Source: an uncultured Tateyamaria sp. (GTDB taxonomy: Bacteria > Pseudomonadota > Alphaproteobacteria > Rhodobacterales > Rhodobacteraceae). From it: 64,000 bases of DNA. Below, piece after piece: positions 32,009-39,243 of this stretch. The notes under the pieces were generated by a model. It saw nothing but the letters and a program-made list of their open reading frames with translations, was not told the DNA's origin and made no database searches. Positions within the stretch are counted from its first letter, which is position 1. Every line of letters begins with the position of its first letter. Location of the stretch: the NCBI RefSeq assembly GCF_947503385.1, contig NZ_CANNDO010000002.1, positions 124,001 to 188,000 of the forward strand. The letters run 5' to 3'. The position numbers were made by a program, and so were the translations under genes.

Positions 32009-32965
32009 ATGGCACATGGATATGACAGCGGTCGGCTGAACCTGCCCTTTGTCGGCATCTCGACCTTTGGGAAGCGGCCCTATGTGGAGGACTGGAGCGC
32101 GCTGGAGGCGGACGTGGCCATCCTTGGCGCGCCTTTTGACGCGGGCACGCAGTGGCGGTCGGGCGCGCGGTTCGGGCCGCGCGCGGTGCGCGAGGCGTCG
32201 ACCCTGTTCAGCTTTGGCCATGCCGGGGCCTATGACCACGAAGACGACGCCACCTACCTGCCCGAAAGCGTGCGCATCGTGGATATGGGTGACGCCGACA
32301 TCATTCACACAGACACCGAAGGGTCCCACGCCAATATCGAGGCCGGTGTGCGCGCCGCCCTTGCCGCGGGCGCCCTGCCCGTCACCATCGGGGGCGATCA
32401 TTCGGTTAACATTCCTTGCATCCGCGCCTTTGACGGACAGGGGCCGATCCATGTGTTGCAGATCGACGCGCATCTGGATTTCGTCGATGAGCGCCACGGT
32501 GTGCGGCACGGTCATGGAAATCCGATGCGGCGCGCGGCCGAATGCGGTTACGTCACCGGGCTGACCCAAGTGGGCATCCGCAATGTCAGTTCCACCGCCA
32601 AAGAAGGTTATGCAGATGCCCGCGCCATGGGCTCGGACATCCTGTCTGTTCGTCAGGCCCGCGCATTGGGGCCAAGAGCCGTGATCGACCGCATCCCTGA
32701 AGGCGCTCGGCTCTACGTCACGATCGACATCGACGCCTTCTGCCCGTCCATCGCGCCCGGCACCGGCACACCCAGCCATGGCGGGTTTCTGTATTACGAT
32801 GTGCTGGAGATGTTGCAGGCCGCCGCCCGCCGCCACGACATCGTCGGCATTGATTTGGTCGAAGTGGCACCGGACTACGACCCCACGGGCAGCACCGCGA
32901 TTCTGGCGGCACAGGTTTTGATGAATTTGCTGGGTTTCATCTTTGACGCGCGCGCAACGGCATAG
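32009..32965 (+). CDS. Agmatinase/ureohydrolase family protein
   Basis: 318 residues from the ATG at 32009, 1 bp after the crotonase stop. The dimanganese ligands are present: His in GGDHSVN, Asp-x-His-x-Asp in QIDAHLD, and Asp-x-Asp in TIDIDAF. In the closing motif the usual Asp before Pro is replaced by Cys (DIDAFCPSIAPGTGTP); this Asp is not a metal ligand. The family includes agmatinases and related guanidino hydrolases; the substrate is unknown. A hairpin repeat follows directly. Confidence 0.85.
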   Translation: MAHGYDSGRLNLPFVGISTFGKRPYVEDWSALEADVAILGAPFDAGTQWRSGARFGPRAVREASTLFSFGHAGAYDHEDDATYLPESVRIVDMGDADIIHTDTEGSHANIEAGVRAALAAGALPVTIGGDHSVNIPCIRAFDGQGPIHVLQIDAHLDFVDERHGVRHGHGNPMRRAAECGYVTGLTQVGIRNVSSTAKEGYADARAMGSDILSVRQARALGPRAVIDRIPEGARLYVTIDIDAFCPSIAPGTGTPSHGGFLYYDVLEMLQAAARRHDIVGIDLVEVAPDYDPTGSTAILAAQVLMNLLGFIFDARATA

Positions 32966-33026
32966 GGCGGAGGGGGCGCTGCCCCCGCCCTACGGGCCCC
33001 CCGGAGTATTTTCCAAAGAGAAGAAG
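32965..33026 (+). repeat. Dispersed intergenic hairpin repeat, copy 3 (diverged)
   Basis: Hairpin GGGGGC/GCCCCC (32972-32986, loop GCT, same loop as copy 2) extended by GGGC/GCCC, then CCCCCCGGAGTATTTTCC and AAGAGAAGAAG. It has the same order of parts as the copies at 10312 and 20875 but more substitutions. It begins at the stop of the agmatinase-like gene. Confidence 0.6.
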
Positions 33027-33123
33027 CAGGGCAAGTGGCGCATCAGGGCGGACCTGTGTCGCGGTTTGACTTTTCCTTTGCCGCCATGGGCCTATGCTGG
33101 CCGCAAGCAGAAATGAGGCGTTC

Positions 33124-35160
33124 ATGAGCACCGATCCCCTTGTGGTTTTCACCCCGTCCGGCAAGCGCGGGCATTTTGCCGTGGGGACCCCGATCCTGAC
33201 GGCTGCGCGGCAACTGGGCGTGGATCTTGACAGTGTCTGTGGCGGCCGGGGCATTTGTTCAAAATGTCAGATCACGCCGAGCTTTGGCGAATTTCCCAAA
33301 CACGGTGTGACTGTGGCGGATGATGCCCTGTCTGCATGGAACAAGGTCGAGGAACGGTACAAATCAAAGCGCGGGCTGATCGATGGTCGCCGCCTTGGCT
33401 GTCAGGCGACCGTGCAGGGCGATGTTGTGATTGATGTGCCGCCCGAAAGTCAGGTGCACAAACAGGTTGTGCGCAAGCGCGCCGAAGTGCGCGACATCAT
33501 CATCAACCCCTCCACCAAGCTGTTTTATGTGGAGGTGCAAGCGCCGGACATGCACGACCCGTCGGGGGATCTGGAGCGGCTGGTGGCGGCGATCGAACAG
33601 GACTGGGCCGTGACCAACATCCACGCCGACCTGCACATCCTGCAGGCCCTGCAACCGGTGCTGCGCAAGGGCGACTGGAAGGTGACCGTCGCGGTGCATC
33701 TGGGCGACAACGAAAACGCGCCGCGCATCATGCATGTCTGGCCCGGCTATTACGATGGCACGGTCTACGGGCTGGCGGTCGATCTTGGCTCGACCACCAT
33801 CGCGGCGCACCTGTGTGATCTGGCGACGGGCGAGGTTGTGGCCTCGTCCGGCCTGATGAACCCACAAATCCGCTTTGGCGAAGACCTGATGAGCCGGGTC
33901 AGCTACGGCATGATGAACCCCGGCGGCGCGGACGAGATGACCGTGGCTGTGCGCGAGGGGCTGAACGCCCTGATGACCCAGATCGCAACCGAGGCCGCGA
34001 TTGACAAGACGCTGGTGGTGGATGCGGTGTTTGTCTGTAACCCGGTCATGCACCACCTTCTGTTGGGCATCGACCCGTTCGAACTGGGCCAGGCGCCCTT
34101 TGCGCTGGCCACGTCCGACGCGCTGCGGCTGCGGGCTGACGACATCGACCTGAACATTCACCCCTCGGCGCGTGTCTACCTGCTGCCCTGCATTGCGGGC
34201 CACGTCGGCGCGGACGCGGCTGCGGTTGCACTCAGCGAGGCGCCGGACAAATCCGACGACCTTGTGCTGGTGGTCGACGTCGGCACAAATGCCGAGATCC
34301 TGCTGGGCAACCGCGACAAGGTACTGGCCTGTTCCTCACCCACCGGCCCTGCCTTTGAGGGCGCGCAGATCACCGCCGGACAGCGCGCGGCACCGGGCGC
34401 AATCGAACGGGTCGAGATCGACCCGGTGACCAAGGAGCCCCGCTTCCGCATCATCGGCGTGGACCTGTGGTCCGACGAAGAAGGGTTCACCGAGGCCGCC
34501 GCAGGCAGTGGCATCACCGGCATCTGCGGGTCGGGCATCATCGAAGCCATTGCCGAGATGCGGCTGGCAGGTTTGCTGGACGCCTCGGGCCTGATTGGGT
34601 CGGCGGCGCAAACGGGCAGCGACCGCTGCGTGCCCGACGGGCGCACACAGGCCTATCTTCTGCATGACGGCACTGCGACGGGCGGTCCGCGCATCACCAT
34701 CACCAACCCGGACATCCGCGCCATCCAGATGGCCAAGGCAGCACTTTATTCCGGCGCGCGCCTCCTGATGGACAAGTTTGGCGTCGACACGGTGGACCGC
34801 GTGGTGCTCGCCGGGGCCTTTGGCGCGCATATCTCGCCCAAACATGCTATGGTGCTGGGCATGATCCCGGACGCCCCCCTCGACAAGGTGACCTCCGCAG
34901 GCAACGCGGCGGGTACTGGCGCGCGCATCGCCCTCTTGAACCGCGACGCGCGCGGCGAGATCGAAGAGACCGTGCGCCGCATCCACAAAGTCGAAACCGC
35001 GATCGAGCCGCGGTTCCAAGAGCATTTCGTCAACGCCTCGGCCCTGCCCAACAGCGCCGATCCGTTCCCCATCCTGCGCAGCATCGTGAACCTGCCCGAG
35101 GTGAGCTTTAACACTGGCGGCGGCGAGGACGGTGGCCGACGGCGGAGACGGCGGGCGTGA
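33124..35160 (+). CDS. 2Fe-2S/ASKHA corrinoid-protein reactivase (RamA/RACE-like, DUF4445)
   Basis: 678 residues from the ATG at 33124 with GAGG upstream. The N-terminal ferredoxin domain has Cys39-x5-Cys45-x2-Cys48 and Cys93. The rest is an ASKHA ATPase fold: VDLGSTTIAAHLCD, VDVGTNAEILLGN and VVLAGAFGAHISPKHAM. Such proteins reduce inactive Co(II) corrinoid back to Co(I) using ATP. In Phaeobacter inhibens a relative reactivates a split B12-dependent methionine synthase that lacks its own activation domain; the same role is inferred here, although no metH fragment is in the window. Confidence 0.88.
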   Translation: MSTDPLVVFTPSGKRGHFAVGTPILTAARQLGVDLDSVCGGRGICSKCQITPSFGEFPKHGVTVADDALSAWNKVEERYKSKRGLIDGRRLGCQATVQGDVVIDVPPESQVHKQVVRKRAEVRDIIINPSTKLFYVEVQAPDMHDPSGDLERLVAAIEQDWAVTNIHADLHILQALQPVLRKGDWKVTVAVHLGDNENAPRIMHVWPGYYDGTVYGLAVDLGSTTIAAHLCDLATGEVVASSGLMNPQIRFGEDLMSRVSYGMMNPGGADEMTVAVREGLNALMTQIATEAAIDKTLVVDAVFVCNPVMHHLLLGIDPFELGQAPFALATSDALRLRADDIDLNIHPSARVYLLPCIAGHVGADAAAVALSEAPDKSDDLVLVVDVGTNAEILLGNRDKVLACSSPTGPAFEGAQITAGQRAAPGAIERVEIDPVTKEPRFRIIGVDLWSDEEGFTEAAAGSGITGICGSGIIEAIAEMRLAGLLDASGLIGSAAQTGSDRCVPDGRTQAYLLHDGTATGGPRITITNPDIRAIQMAKAALYSGARLLMDKFGVDTVDRVVLAGAFGAHISPKHAMVLGMIPDAPLDKVTSAGNAAGTGARIALLNRDARGEIEETVRRIHKVETAIEPRFQEHFVNASALPNSADPFPILRSIVNLPEVSFNTGGGEDGGRRRRRRA

Positions 35161-35579
35161 GGTGGCTGGCGGCCCTCTTTGCGCTGATATCCGCGCCTGT
35201 GCTCGCGCAGGCGGTGATCCCAAGAGCCGAAGGTGACGCCGCCCTTGCCGCTGCGCTGGCACAGCCCGGTCTGATCGTCGATGGCGTGGCCGTATGGCCC
35301 GTGGATTGGGACCGCGCCACGCCCACTGACCTGCTGGTGCAGGTGGTCTATGCCTCTGCCACGGGGGGGAACGCGACCGATCTTGAATACCGGATCGTGA
35401 CACCATCACCCGACGGTCCCATCCTTGGCGCGCCCTTTGATCTGCCCGGCGATGGCATCAAAGAGGTGCAGACCCACCCGCAAGGCGCCTTGCTGACGCA
35501 ATATGTCTATCGCGCCGGTGATCCGCGTTGTTGTCACTCGGGCCTTATCAGCACCATCCTGAGCCGGGGCATCCCGTGA
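35157..35579 (+). CDS. Predicted periplasmic protein, unknown
   Basis: 140 residues starting at GTG 35157, overlapping the reactivase stop by 4 bp (GTGA). Residues 1-19 are a clear signal peptide ending in Ala-Gln-Ala. The mature part is about 120 residues with one Cys-Cys pair (PRCCHSG). No family recognised. It overlaps the next gene at its end as well, so it belongs to a three-gene operon. Confidence 0.75.
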   Translation: MRWLAALFALISAPVLAQAVIPRAEGDAALAAALAQPGLIVDGVAVWPVDWDRATPTDLLVQVVYASATGGNATDLEYRIVTPSPDGPILGAPFDLPGDGIKEVQTHPQGALLTQYVYRAGDPRCCHSGLISTILSRGIP

Positions 35580-36415
35580 CGAATCTCGACCAGCAAGCGT
35601 TCTGGACCGACTCTGCCGGTCCGGCATGGGTCGCATTGCAGCGCGAAATGGACACGCTGTTGGCCCCGGTACTGGATGTGGTGATGACGCGTGCCAAACC
35701 CGGCGTGGGCGAACGCGTGCTCGACATCGGCTGTGGCACAGGCGATAGCGTGGCGCGGATTGCGCAGGCGGTCGGGCCGTCCGGCCATGTCACGGGTCTC
35801 GACATCTCGGAAACGATGCTGCGCCACGCCCATGACCGGCTGGGGTTTCTACCGCAGGCGCGCCTGCTGCTTGCCGATGCACAAACACACCGGTTCGAGC
35901 AAGGCTACGACGTGATCCTGTCGCGGTTCGGGGTCATGTTCTTTGACGACACCGCCACCGCATTCCACAACCTCTGGTCCACGCTGCTGCCGGGTGGGCG
36001 CATGGTGCTGGCTGCGTGGGGGGCCGCACCGGACAATCCGTGGTTCATGGAACCGGCCGCCGCTGCACGCGACGTGCTGGGCCCGGTGCCCAAGGTCGAC
36101 CGCACCCTGCCCGGCCCGTTTGCCTTTGAGGATGCGGACGGTGTGCTTGCCACATTGCGCGGCGCTGGCGTCACGGACCCGACCGTTGAAACGCTTGACC
36201 TGATGCTCACACCGCACGGGACACTGGCCGATGCCGCGGAACTGTGCTGCCACATCGGCCCGGCGGACAGTGCGCTGCAGTACCACGAGGCCGACGCCGA
36301 GGGCAAAGCCGCCGTCAAGGCGGCCATTATCGGCCGATTTGCCAAGTTTGACGGGCCCAATGGGATACACATTCCGGCGGTGATCCATGTCTTTGAGGCG
36401 CGCAAACCCTCTTGA
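35576..36415 (+). CDS. Class I SAM-dependent methyltransferase
   Basis: 279 residues starting at GTG 35576 (overlap GTGA with the preceding stop). SAM motif I is VLDIGCGTGDS, followed by VTGLDISETML and LLPGGRMVLAAWG, the UbiE-like layout. The substrate is unknown. It is the last host gene before the tRNA-Gly and the prophage. Confidence 0.85.
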   Translation: MTNLDQQAFWTDSAGPAWVALQREMDTLLAPVLDVVMTRAKPGVGERVLDIGCGTGDSVARIAQAVGPSGHVTGLDISETMLRHAHDRLGFLPQARLLLADAQTHRFEQGYDVILSRFGVMFFDDTATAFHNLWSTLLPGGRMVLAAWGAAPDNPWFMEPAAAARDVLGPVPKVDRTLPGPFAFEDADGVLATLRGAGVTDPTVETLDLMLTPHGTLADAAELCCHIGPADSALQYHEADAEGKAAVKAAIIGRFAKFDGPNGIHIPAVIHVFEARKPS

Positions 36416-36453
36416 CGCCCCAAGCCCGCTTGCCTATCCAGACGCCTCAGCGC

Positions 36454-36527
36454 GCGGGTATGGTGAAAAGGTATCACGGCAGCTTCCCAAGCTTTAGTTA
36501 CGGGTTCGATTCCCGTTACCCGCTCCA
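36454..36527 (+). tRNA. tRNA-Gly (anticodon CCC), probable prophage attachment site
   Basis: Acceptor arms GCGGGTA and TACCCGC pair perfectly, the anticodon loop is TTCCCAA (CCC, for GGG codons), the T-loop is TTCGATT and CCA is encoded at 36525-36527. The anticodon stem has one mismatch and one wobble. Phage-type sequence begins within about 120 bp of its 3' end, the normal arrangement when an integrase uses the tRNA 3' part as attB. Confidence 0.92.
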
Positions 36528-36641
36528 CACTTACCCACCTATAACATCCTGTTTTTATGACTATTTTTTAAGGCAGATGGACAGAAATCTTTCGTCGGTA
36601 GGTTGCCCACATGGGAAAAATCAGGAACAGAATTGAAGGTT

Positions 36642-36658
36642 CGGGACATTGAGTCCCG
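36642..36658 (+). repeat. Inverted repeat GGGAC-N5-GTCCC, copy 1
   Basis: CGGGAC-ATTGA-GTCCCG. The same repeat with a 5 or 6-base spacer occurs at 36894-36909 and 37586-37600 just downstream of two promoters. Here no good promoter precedes it, although TTGCCC at 36603 stands at nearly the same distance as the -35 boxes of the other copies. Confidence 0.6.
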
Positions 36659-36837
36659 CAGAAAGTACCGCAGGTGTCAGCTTGAATTCAATTCGTGCAG
36701 CCATTGAACACGCCCGACTTGCGAGAAAACACCTCGAGGACGCCCGCCGCGAAGTGGGCACAGAGGCCGCGCGAGAAATGGCAATTGAACTGGTGGCCGA
36801 ACTAGAGCGATTGGCCGCCGGGAAACCCCAGAAATAA
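36649..36837 (+). CDS. Possible small helical protein
   Basis: 62 residues if the TTG at 36649 is used; a TTG at 36682 with AGGTG close upstream is the alternative. The sequence is a single charged helix (AAIEHARLARKHLEDARREV). The inverted repeat at 36642-36658 overlaps the first start, which argues for the second. It ends just before the promoter of the next gene. The call rests only on the open frame, its composition and position. Confidence 0.35.
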   Translation: MSPAESTAGVSLNSIRAAIEHARLARKHLEDARREVGTEAAREMAIELVAELERLAAGKPQK

Positions 36838-36850
36838 TTTCGAACACATA

Positions 36851-36879
36851 TTGCACTTATGGGCGCGCGCCCATATGTT
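36851..36879 (+). promoter_or_regulatory. Promoter with palindromic operator in the spacer, copy A
   Basis: -35 TTGCAC (36851-36856), 17-base spacer, -10 TATGTT (36874-36879). The perfect 18-base palindrome TATGGGCGCGCGCCCATA (36858-36875) fills the spacer. It is followed by the GGGAC/GTCCC repeat at 36894 and the gene at 36928. The same design is repeated at 37544-37572. A repressor or activator binding the palindrome would control entry of RNA polymerase directly. Confidence 0.7.
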
Positions 36880-36893
36880 CCAGTTATCGAAAC

Positions 36894-36909
36894 GGGACAA
36901 ACAGGTCCC
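36894..36909 (+). repeat. Inverted repeat GGGAC-N6-GTCCC, copy 2 (leader hairpin)
   Basis: GGGACAAACAGGTCCC, lying about 8 bases after the expected transcription start of promoter copy A. In RNA it forms a 5-bp hairpin; in DNA it could be a second operator. Confidence 0.65.
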
Positions 36910-36927
36910 ACAGATTGGAGATATTCG

Positions 36928-37491
36928 ATGAACCTGCACGAACAACTGCGCCCTGAGAATGCCCGGAAAATCACTGTCAAAGGTGGCCTGGCAACATTCT
37001 ACACGTACACCAACGGACGCGGGCAGCCTTGCGTAATGATCCTGAAAGGCCGCAGCCGCAAGGCAAAGCAATTCTGGTTTCGCTCTGACGCACGCCGCAG
37101 CGAATACATCGCACAACAAGTCCAGTCCATCTTAGCACGCAAGAGCGCGGCAGAGGAACGCCGCGCGGCCCGAAACAAGCCCCACAATTTGGAAACCGGC
37201 ATTATTCTCTACACCAATTGGGGTTACGACCAGACCAATGTCGAGTTCTACGAGGTGATCGACGTCCCGTCCAAATGCTACGTGATCCTGCAAGAAATCG
37301 GTGCGCCTTTGGTCCGGGGCGAAGAAAGCTTCATGTCAGGCAACAAGTTCCCTGACCCCGAATTGAAAATGGGCGAACCGATCAGGCGCAAAGTCGATAT
37401 GTCTGGCACCCGCCCAAGCGTCAGGATCAACAGCGTTGTTACCGCGTGGATCTGGGACGGTCAGGAAAAACTGTCGAGTTGGTACGCCTAA
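36928..37491 (+). CDS. Phage/plasmid-type protein with WGYDQTNVEFY motif, unknown
   Basis: 187 residues from the ATG at 36928 with GGAG upstream. The first half is basic (KGRSRKAKQFWFRSDARR, then ILARKSAAEERRAARN). The second half begins ILYTNWGYDQTNVEFYEVID and ends VTAWIWDGQEKLSSWYA. The WGYDQTNV-[DE]-FY motif recurs, as far as I can recall, in uncharacterised proteins of many phages and plasmids. Function unknown; the basic half suggests nucleic-acid contact. It is expressed from promoter copy A. Confidence 0.75.
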   Translation: MNLHEQLRPENARKITVKGGLATFYTYTNGRGQPCVMILKGRSRKAKQFWFRSDARRSEYIAQQVQSILARKSAAEERRAARNKPHNLETGIILYTNWGYDQTNVEFYEVIDVPSKCYVILQEIGAPLVRGEESFMSGNKFPDPELKMGEPIRRKVDMSGTRPSVRINSVVTAWIWDGQEKLSSWYA

Positions 37492-37543
37492 ACACCGGGG
37501 GCATCAGCCCCCGACTTTCTCAACTTTTCTTTGTCGATTATAC

Positions 37544-37572
37544 TTGCAAATATGGGCGTGCGCCCATATATT
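37544..37572 (+). promoter_or_regulatory. Promoter with palindromic operator in the spacer, copy B
   Basis: -35 TTGCAA (37544-37549), 17-base spacer, -10 TATATT (37567-37572). The palindrome spans 37550-37569 (ATATGGGCG-TG-CGCCCATAT apart from the two central bases). Aligned with copy A, the -35, palindrome, -10, leader repeat and spacing all correspond, while the genes downstream are unrelated. Confidence 0.7.
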
Positions 37573-37585
37573 AATGTCATCGACA

Positions 37586-37600
37586 GGGACAACAGGTCCC
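37586..37600 (+). repeat. Inverted repeat GGGAC-N5-GTCCC, copy 3 (leader hairpin)
   Basis: GGGACAACAGGTCCC, placed as in copy 2: about 8 bases after the expected start of transcription from promoter copy B and 24 bases before the ATG. Confidence 0.65.
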
Positions 37601-37624
37601 ACGAATGAGAAAAGGAGATTGTCG

Positions 37625-37930
37625 ATGAAAACAGAAATCATCATCCCGAAAAATGACAATGACGGTTCCGACAACGGTGCGTTGATCGAAACCACCATTG
37701 CCAGCATGTGCAGCCTCTACGGCGGTGCCACAGTGTACGCCGCACAAGGATACTGGAGCAATGAAGCCGGTCGCCTGTTTCGCGATGATGTTGCCGTTAT
37801 CGTCAGCGCCGCAACCGACAAGGCCGCAGCGCAAAAAGAACTCCGGGCACTGGCCCGCGACATTCTCAACGCCACGGACCAAGAGGCAGTGTTTCTGTCG
37901 GTCGGTGGCGATGCTGAGATTATCGAGTAA
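37625..37930 (+). CDS. Small acidic phage protein, unknown
   Basis: 101 residues from the ATG at 37625 with a strong AAAGGAG site. Acidic N-terminus (PKNDNDGSDNG), then an alternating alpha/beta core with YGGATVYAAQGYWSNEAGRLFRDDVAVIVSA. The arrangement loosely recalls small DUF3574-like proteins, but this is not enough for a family call. It is expressed from promoter copy B and is likely coregulated with the gene at 36928. Confidence 0.7.
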   Translation: MKTEIIIPKNDNDGSDNGALIETTIASMCSLYGGATVYAAQGYWSNEAGRLFRDDVAVIVSAATDKAAAQKELRALARDILNATDQEAVFLSVGGDAEIIE

Positions 37931-37984
37931 CCAAGCAGGGGCGGCACCGCCGCCCCTCACCCACCCCCATCGAAGGATGAACAA

Positions 37985-38455
37985 ATGCCTGTTGCAATTG
38001 TCATGTCAAACGGATCGGCAATCCCGGCGGTCCTCAGCGAGAACACCGAAAGCGCGTTGCTGGATGCCCTGCGCAACCTGTCTGACGCACCTGCACTGAA
38101 AACCGCCCATGAGGCGCGTCAATGGCTACAAAGCCTGCCAGCACCGTCCGGGTGGTTTGGTAGCCCAACAGAGGCGCGGGCACATGTTCAGCGGATGCAC
38201 GAACCCGTTCCGGCCCCCAGCGGTGACGAAGTGCGTCACGCGCGCGAAAGCCTGTCCATGTCCAGGGCGGACTTTGCGACAGCGCTCGGCTTCGGCGGGA
38301 ACACCAACACGCGCCACAAATTGATGCACGATATTGAGGTCGAGGCCGTGGATCGCAAGAGCGGCAGGCAGCGAGTTCTGAATGCGCAGGCAACTATGCG
38401 GATGCGGGCACTATTGTCCGATGCGAGCATCGATGCGGTTAAGAGCCACGACTGA
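37985..38455 (+). CDS. Phage protein with C-terminal helix-turn-helix
   Basis: 156 residues from the ATG at 37985 (GAAGGA upstream). Residues 81-118 (DEVRHARESLSMSRADFATA, then LGFGGNTNTRHKLMHDIE) read as an XRE-like helix-turn-helix: two helices with the turn at ALGFGG. The N-terminal 75 residues are unrecognised. It may be the DNA-binding regulator acting on the palindromic promoters just upstream, but this is inference. It is convergent with the leftward early operon, 18 bp away. Confidence 0.65.
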   Translation: MPVAIVMSNGSAIPAVLSENTESALLDALRNLSDAPALKTAHEARQWLQSLPAPSGWFGSPTEARAHVQRMHEPVPAPSGDEVRHARESLSMSRADFATALGFGGNTNTRHKLMHDIEVEAVDRKSGRQRVLNAQATMRMRALLSDASIDAVKSHD

Positions 38456-38468
38456 ACGGCCCTTAACC

Positions 38469-38785
38469 CTCCTTTAGTGAACAGTTTTCTTGCGCGCATC
38501 ATGCACGACGAACATGCGGCAAAAACGGCTGCGCTTATCTTCAAACTCCGGCTCGCGACCCAGCTTGCGAAAAAACGCACGGCACTGCGCATCGGTTGCC
38601 GGACGCATATCGCATGACACTGACGCCTCGCAGTGGCCGTCCGGCCCCAGCGTCACAATGAAGGTTGTGTTCCCCAACTCACCCAGAAAGCTGCGCGTCC
38701 CGGGCGGCGCACAAGGGGGCGTGCCAGCGTTAGGATCTACAAGATGCATAACGCCGGATAGGTCAGCTTCAATCATAACGGCTCC
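38469..38785. repeat. 317-bp direct repeat, copy A
   Basis: Identical to 40032-40348 except for one base (C at 38552, G at 40115). It covers a whole 100-codon gene with its ribosome site and a few bases on each side. The copies start 1563 bp apart in the same orientation. Confidence 0.97.
38474..38776 (-). CDS. Unknown phage protein, duplicated gene copy A
   Basis: 100 residues with four Cys (PPCAPPG, GHCEASVSC, AQCRAF, RFCRMF make five including the first). It ends in a basic tail (VVHDARKKTVH). A second gene at 40037-40339 encodes the same protein except Glu76 here against Asp there (GREPEFE against GRDPEFE). It is the last gene of the leftward early operon and overlaps the upstream gene by 4 bp. 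No family recognised. Confidence 0.75.
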   Translation of the reverse strand: MIEADLSGVMHLVDPNAGTPPCAPPGTRSFLGELGNTTFIVTLGPDGHCEASVSCDMRPATDAQCRAFFRKLGREPEFEDKRSRFCRMFVVHDARKKTVH

Positions 38786-38982
38786 CCTGCATTTGCGATG
38801 ATCTCCACATCATCGACTGAGAATTCATCTTGGTCACGGCGGATTGAGCGAACCTTTGATGGATCGCCGCCAAGGCGAACAATCTCCGCACGATACCCGC
38901 GCAAAACCCCGTCCATATTTTGCAATGCCTCGCGCTGGCGCGTGATCACTCCGACAAGCTGCTTGCGAGAAGGATTACCCAC
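38773..38982 (-). CDS. Small helical phage protein, unknown
   Basis: 69 residues from a GTG start preceded by GGGAGCCGT, a ribosome-site form also used by three neighbouring genes. The N-terminal half is a charged helix (RKQLVGVITRQREALQNMDG), the rest is acidic. It overlaps the next gene by 4 bp. Function unknown. Confidence 0.65.
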   Translation of the reverse strand: MGNPSRKQLVGVITRQREALQNMDGVLRGYRAEIVRLGGDPSKVRSIRRDQDEFSVDDVEIIANAGEPL

Positions 38983-38994
38983 TGGACGGCTCCC

Positions 38995-39243
38995 TTAGAT
39001 TAACTGTGACTCTGCAAATTCTTGGGAGGCCGCGACGACACGTTGGCCAGTGCTGTATCGCATCCACCATGTGTGGTCGCATCCCATGCAAACTGCGCTG
39101 AACTTGTTTACGGAGTACCCCGCGCCTTCGTTGCCGCCCGTCGCTACCACAACCCCGTTCTCAAAATGAGTGTACGCAGGGACCTCGAAGTATTCATGTG
39201 CCGTCAAGCTGGTGCTCCCGCACTTCGGGCATTTAAGCGCCAT
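38995..39243 (-). CDS. Small zinc-ribbon phage protein
   Basis: 82 residues from the ATG at 39241-39243 with GGGAGGG upstream; the longer frame to 39396 overlaps the upstream gene and was rejected. Two Cys pairs, CPKCGS near the start and CMGC near residue 55, form a zinc ribbon, followed by HTWWMRYSTG. Zinc ribbons of this kind bind nucleic acid or protein partners. It overlaps the upstream gene by 11 bp. Confidence 0.75.
   Translation of the reverse strand: MALKCPKCGSTSLTAHEYFEVPAYTHFENGVVVATGGNEGAGYSVNKFSAVCMGCDHTWWMRYSTGQRVVAASQEFAESQLI

Noticed and set aside
36621-36980. Open frame of 119 codons on the minus strand
   Set aside because: It runs through the promoter module and antisense to two plus-strand genes and has no family pattern.
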